Source: a virus
Virus record (IMG/VR): IMGVR_UViG_3300023500_000016
Span: 1-34,194 of that record
Strand: one strand, 5' to 3'
DNA: 34,194 nucleotides
In this document: one piece after another, positions 30,162 to 34,194 of the stretch
How the letters are laid out: each line of letters begins with the position of its first letter
Numbering within the stretch: the first letter of the stretch is position 1
Made by a program: the position numbers and the translations under genes
The notes under the pieces: generated by a model
Told to the model about the DNA's origin: nothing
Seen by the model: only the letters and a program-made list of their open reading frames with translations
Databases searched by the model: none

Positions 30162-31856
30162 TTATTTCCTTCCAAATGTTCCATCAACAACTTCGCTTGC
30201 AATTAATTCGCAAACATCATCTTCAAAATTTATTAAATATGCGGCAACACTATCCTGCAAATCTTCAGGCTTAGATTCTGCAGCATCAAGCATTGCATGC
30301 CTGAATAAAATGCCAAATCGTGCAGCAGCCTCATCTGCTGCGACGAGGGCATCAAAACCGCAGACATGCGATGCTGCACGAATACTCAACGAAAACCAAG
30401 CAGCATTTTTTTCGTGATTGCTTTCCTGCCAAGCGTCAAGCCATGATAAGAACTCGCCCGGTTTTTTGGCTGCTCGCTTTGTTGCACGAGAATATCTGAT
30501 TGCAGACTCCCTTACTGCATGGCTAACTAAGTCACGAAGACTATTTTTTTGTTCGCTAGTGGGTTTTTTAGCAGCGGGTTTATCCGCAGGTGGATCATTA
30601 GGCATATTCTTAGGATCACCACCAGCATCCCCATTCGCCTTGTCCATATTCATAGGGATCAAAAAATCTTGCCCGGCTCCGTCAGGTATAGGATTCAAAT
30701 TTTCTAATTCACGGATCTCGTCCCGATTCATAATTCCATTCTGTAGTGCAATGTTATAAACTGAAAATCTCGTGTTTATATCTGCGCGAACTAACGCGGC
30801 ACGAACGAATTCAAAAAAATGTGTGCCTCTATCTTTTTGCGGCTTAGTCAAAAGTTTGCAATTACATTCTTGTTCCCAATTCACCATCCACGGATCGAGT
30901 GCTTCCTGAAGATATGATTGGTTCTCCTGCTCAAGTGATGAAAATGAATTTTTAGTTGAGTCGCCAACTTTATGCGGCGGTATTCCGAACCAATTTGCTA
31001 CCATCTTCAATTCAAATTCTCTAAGCTGCATGAGCTGGACTGATTCATTATCTCTTGCCAGAATCGTCGCGTGCATCCCTTCCTCAAGTACTGCTGTACC
31101 GTGTGAATTATCTATTCCCTGGTGCATCTTATTCCATGACTCTTTTAAGTTTCTCTTTGCTTCTGCATTTATTTTCTTTGGGTGCTCCAGCAAAACCGAC
31201 GGCCTTGCACCATTCTTAAAAACAGTTGATCCAAATTTCTCTGCTGCCATGCCAAGACCAAGAGAATCCCTTGCAAAATCGAGAACGCTATGCCCGACAA
31301 GACCATCAAACCCAAGCCCTCGAATATGTAGAACTTCTTCTGCCTTGAGTCTCGTTTTCATCCCTTGAACCGTTGTGACGTATTCTATTTTTCCTCCATT
31401 CACTCGCACTGGAAACGTATCAGTCGGAGATAATACGATCATTGATGTAGGTAGATTTGTTGACACATTTCGAACGATATACGCATAACCGTTTCCAAGC
31501 ATCGCGGCGCTCTGGACGCACTGTTTGAAAATGAATGCAGTAAGGTTTTCTGCAGCCGAAGTCTTCATTAGCTTGTATGCTGGGTGTGTTGTAGCACGTT
31601 CCTGACCACCACCTTCAAGCCGCCTGAACACGCACAGCGGTATCTTTGCTATGTCGCTGCTGACCAAGTTGATCGCCCTCCATAATGGTGCAAATGAATA
31701 GGCTGTTTTCTCGTTCACTACAACACCTGAATTTGATTTTTCTCCGCCGATAGCTGTTAACCAATTATCGCTATCGCTAAGCATGACTTGTTCGTAATTC
31801 AGTGATCTTTTTTGTGCTCGGTTTGACTTTCTATTTTTTTTGTTTTTCTTACTCAT
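30162..31856 (-). CDS. HK97-family portal protein with C-terminal extension
   Basis: The 564-residue protein has the portal core (LWRAINLVSSDIAKIPLCVF, MLGNGYAYIVRN, EEVLHIRGLGFDG, WFGIPPHKVGD, SFSSLEQENQSY). After about residue 410 there is a Pro/Lys-rich linker and a helical domain of about 120 residues (SLRDLVSHAVRESAIRYSRA ... DDVCELIASEVVDGTF), which is longer than in HK97. The portal is the dodecameric channel for DNA. It overlaps the terminase stop by ATGA. Confidence 0.92.
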   Translation of the reverse strand: MSKKNKKNRKSNRAQKRSLNYEQVMLSDSDNWLTAIGGEKSNSGVVVNEKTAYSFAPLWRAINLVSSDIAKIPLCVFRRLEGGGQERATTHPAYKLMKTSAAENLTAFIFKQCVQSAAMLGNGYAYIVRNVSTNLPTSMIVLSPTDTFPVRVNGGKIEYVTTVQGMKTRLKAEEVLHIRGLGFDGLVGHSVLDFARDSLGLGMAAEKFGSTVFKNGARPSVLLEHPKKINAEAKRNLKESWNKMHQGIDNSHGTAVLEEGMHATILARDNESVQLMQLREFELKMVANWFGIPPHKVGDSTKNSFSSLEQENQSYLQEALDPWMVNWEQECNCKLLTKPQKDRGTHFFEFVRAALVRADINTRFSVYNIALQNGIMNRDEIRELENLNPIPDGAGQDFLIPMNMDKANGDAGGDPKNMPNDPPADKPAAKKPTSEQKNSLRDLVSHAVRESAIRYSRATKRAAKKPGEFLSWLDAWQESNHEKNAAWFSLSIRAASHVCGFDALVAADEAAARFGILFRHAMLDAAESKPEDLQDSVAAYLINFEDDVCELIASEVVDGTFGRK

Positions 31857-33514
31857 ATTAGAACTAAGCCCCGATCTTCATAAACACTTGACAGGTCGCC
31901 CAAGTCCGCGATTGCACGATTGAATGCAATCACGACTCCGACAATCCCATCGATCTTTTCTGTTGATTTCTTTTTATCGAGCTTAATATTGCCTGCCGCA
32001 TCAGAAACAACTGAGGCGTTTGAAGCCATCCACCGTAAGACTGGTTGCCCTCCGTGGTTGATTCGCTCAGATAGTAGAAGCATCTCCAGCTCCTTCGTCG
32101 GCTCCGAAAGTGATCGGAACCCTTGACCGACTTCGACGATTTCTGTACCAGCCTTGTTTAGCTTTTGCCGCAGGGATTCAAGACTCCACATATCAGCGCC
32201 AATTTCAAGTATGTCAAAATTTCGCCCGTCGTCAATTATTTGCTTTTCAATTACTTCATAATCAATCACATTGCCCTCTGTAAGAGTGACGTGGCCCTGT
32301 TTGCCCCATGTCAAATAAGGCGCACGATCACGTATTTGTCTCTTATTAGCATTTTCCTTGGGCACGAAGAATCGGCTCAAAATAACCCATTTGTCCCTTT
32401 TTTTGTCTGGTGGAAAGATAAGCATCCACGCTGCAATATCTACCCTACTGGCGAGGTCAAGCCCTCCATAGCACTTGCAGCCTATTAAATCTGTTTCATT
32501 CACTATACCGCAGCACTTGTCCCATGCGGACATCTGCATCCATCGGACAGCCTGTTCGGTTCTAATGTTCAAATGTAGCCGTTTGAACGTGTTTTCATAA
32601 TTTGGCGTCTCTTGGGCCCGCTTACATTCTCGCCTCATGTAATCAAGAGAAAGGCTAATTCCAAGATTCGGGTTTGCTTTTTTCCAAACTTTTTCATCAG
32701 TCCAATCATCCGTAAGTTTTGCCTCATATATAACAGGAAAAAATGCTGGATCGCTAATGATCCCGTCTCGAACTTTGCAAGCGTAATTATGCTTCTCATT
32801 ACAGATTGACCCCTCTCGGTCGTAATCGCTGGTAGTGATATGCATGATTATTGGTTGCAATCTGGCCCCCGTACCTGTTGCCAGCACATCAATCAATTCG
32901 CGATTGGGTTGTGCATGCAATTCGTCATTAACAACCATGTGACTATTCAGGCCGTGCTTGTTAGGTGCATCAGCACTAAGCGCCTTGTACGCGCTCGCAT
33001 GATATTCGTCGGTGATCGACTTGCGAGATTTCCAGACTCGCAAATCTTCGCGCAGCATCCTGTGACGCTTAACCATTTCACTTGCTTGGGAATAGATTAG
33101 TGAGGCTTGCATCTTGTCGGCACCGGAAGAATATAGTTCGGCGCCTGGTTCGTTATCACATTCCAGAACATATAAAATCATGCCTGCCGCGAGAGTGGTC
33201 TTGCCATTTTTCCTAGGCACAAAAACCATGACCTCACGGTATCTTCGCAGCCCTGTTTTCTTGTGTTTCCAGCCGAATACGTTGGCAACGATCGCCTTCT
33301 GCCATTTTTCTAACTTGATAGGTTGGCCGGCTAACGGGCCTTTGATATGTTGGCAGCAGCTATCTTCGTTGTGGCCAAAAAAATCTATTGCATTTTGTGC
33401 TTTTTCTTTGTCAAAATAAAATCCCTTCGCATCGTCAAAAGGATTGTACCCAGGAACGCATTCGATAATGTCACGCCATGCCTTTGATAGTTTAGCCAGC
33501 GTTTCGCACTCCAT
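31853..33514 (-). CDS. Terminase large subunit
   Basis: About 553 residues from ATG 33514; TTG 33553 and ATG 33532 are alternatives, none with a strong RBS. The ATPase has VFVPRKNGKTTLAAG (Walker A, about 98-112) and MVVNDELHAQ (Walker B), and the nuclease part starts at CYGGLDLASRVDIAAW. It is the motor that packages and cuts DNA, typical of HK97-like P27 neighbours. It overlaps the small subunit gene. Confidence 0.93.
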   Translation of the reverse strand: MECETLAKLSKAWRDIIECVPGYNPFDDAKGFYFDKEKAQNAIDFFGHNEDSCCQHIKGPLAGQPIKLEKWQKAIVANVFGWKHKKTGLRRYREVMVFVPRKNGKTTLAAGMILYVLECDNEPGAELYSSGADKMQASLIYSQASEMVKRHRMLREDLRVWKSRKSITDEYHASAYKALSADAPNKHGLNSHMVVNDELHAQPNRELIDVLATGTGARLQPIIMHITTSDYDREGSICNEKHNYACKVRDGIISDPAFFPVIYEAKLTDDWTDEKVWKKANPNLGISLSLDYMRRECKRAQETPNYENTFKRLHLNIRTEQAVRWMQMSAWDKCCGIVNETDLIGCKCYGGLDLASRVDIAAWMLIFPPDKKRDKWVILSRFFVPKENANKRQIRDRAPYLTWGKQGHVTLTEGNVIDYEVIEKQIIDDGRNFDILEIGADMWSLESLRQKLNKAGTEIVEVGQGFRSLSEPTKELEMLLLSERINHGGQPVLRWMASNASVVSDAAGNIKLDKKKSTEKIDGIVGVVIAFNRAIADLGDLSSVYEDRGLVLI

Positions 33515-33983
33515 ATTTGGCGCGAAGTTCATCCACCTTTGACGGCTGCTCAATATCTGATGTCATGCGCGCACGCGCAGATGGTGTCAGCCCGAATTCT
33601 TTTTCAAGGCGTAACAACTGGTCACGCAACTGTGTCTCCTGCTTAGCATGAGGAAGTTGTTTGATGTCGTAGATAGTTCCATCGCGTTTTTTCAGGGGAA
33701 GCGTTGTTCCGTTTATATCAATAAACTCGCATAGCTCCCTCCACCGACGCCACATATCGCAGTATCTTGCCAACGCATTTCTATCTATTCGCGTCAAGAC
33801 ACCCATTTTTTTTAGCTGTGGTACAAGCGATTCCCATGCTTTCCTCGCCTCACCCTTCAGCCATGCGGGCCTAATAGGTGATCTCTGGTCTGGCTTCGGT
33901 TCAAGTTTTCGGTTTTCTAGTTTCCGACTGCCACGTAGTTTTAAGATTCCCGATGGAGTTGGTGCTGGTCCGCGCTGACCCAT
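33492..33983 (-). CDS. Terminase small subunit (P27 family)
   Basis: The 163-residue protein starts GQRGPAPTPSGILKLRGSRK, the hallmark of P27-family small terminases, then WLKGEARKAWESLVPQLKKMGVLTRID split over helices and the C-terminal LRLEKEFGLTPSARARM. It recognises the packaging site. The start overlaps the previous gene's stop as TAATG. Confidence 0.92.
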   Translation of the reverse strand: MGQRGPAPTPSGILKLRGSRKLENRKLEPKPDQRSPIRPAWLKGEARKAWESLVPQLKKMGVLTRIDRNALARYCDMWRRWRELCEFIDINGTTLPLKKRDGTIYDIKQLPHAKQETQLRDQLLRLEKEFGLTPSARARMTSDIEQPSKVDELRAKYGVRNAG

Positions 33984-34194
33984 TATTTTTTCTCCACTAA
34001 TTCCATTCCGTATTCGTTCACGCCTGCTTCGTATTCAACAGCAGGATTTCGAATCAGTCTATTTTTCCTAAACTTCTTATAGTTTACTTTATGCTGAACT
34101 CTACCAAATCGCCAAGACAATTCTGTCACATCAGGATGTTTCCTTCGTAGTTCTTCTGCCATTTTCCAGCGTCCATCTTCAGCATAGTTAGGCG
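33983..34194 (-). CDS. C-terminal part of a gene cut by the window edge
   Basis: An open frame enters from the right edge and stops at 33985-33983. The last ~69 residues are basic and helical (RWKMAEELRRKHPDVTELSW and FGRVQHKVNYKKFRKN). The place directly before the terminase is often that of an HNH nuclease or a DNA-binding protein; no nuclease motif is visible in this part. Confidence 0.65.
   Translation of the reverse strand, partial: PNYAEDGRWKMAEELRRKHPDVTELSWRFGRVQHKVNYKKFRKNRLIRNPAVEYEAGVNEYGMELVEKK

Noticed and set aside
1-34194. Integrase, CI/Cro-type repressor, endolysin
   Set aside because: No tyrosine or serine recombinase, no classic helix-turn-helix repressor and no lysozyme, amidase or CHAP domain could be recognised, so lysogeny and lysis genes are not claimed.

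Overview
The window looks like most of the genome of a tailed phage or prophage with an HK97-type head and a siphovirus-like tail. From the right edge down to about 4.95 kb, genes lie almost without gaps on the minus strand. Read in transcription order this strand carries a truncated gene, small and large terminase, portal, prohead protease, HK97 major capsid, head-tail connectors, major tail protein, a frameshifted tail-assembly chaperone, tape measure, tail-tip proteins, then small membrane and lipoproteins (lysis candidates). A terminator at about 16.36 kb and a promoter at about 16.27 kb separate this late block from an early block. The early block holds small DNA-binding and zinc-ribbon proteins, YqaJ exonuclease with its partner, a tRNA-like element, a CsrA homologue, a replication/ParB-like protein, an SF2 helicase, a Toprim primase, a tRNA, then VRR-NUC nuclease, ASCH protein and an adenine/cytosine-N4 methyltransferase.

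The left 4.95 kb is different. Eight short genes of mostly unknown family lie on the plus strand, and the sequence is very rich in CGATCG/GATC and CGTCG words. Its gene starts and spacers are mosaics of repeated pieces: a 50-bp leader used by two genes, a 58-bp RBS plus N-terminal tag used by another pair, a 13-bp TATGTCCACTAAA motif at six gene junctions (including both ends of the oppositely oriented methyltransferase), a 47-bp hairpin repeat, a 44-bp GC-rich repeat and about 260 bp of GTCG-type low-complexity DNA. I read this as a cassette-like accessory region where gene bodies have been swapped behind shared starts. It is the least explained part of the window.

The host cannot be fixed from the sequence. 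A planctomycete-like bacterium is a weak guess, based on the CsrA homologue, the ParB-like/zinc-ribbon replication protein and the style of the beta-rich structural protein at 17.3-18.6 kb. No integrase, repressor, endolysin or holin of certain family is visible. Gene functions were assigned by recognising motifs and synteny; no search was run.
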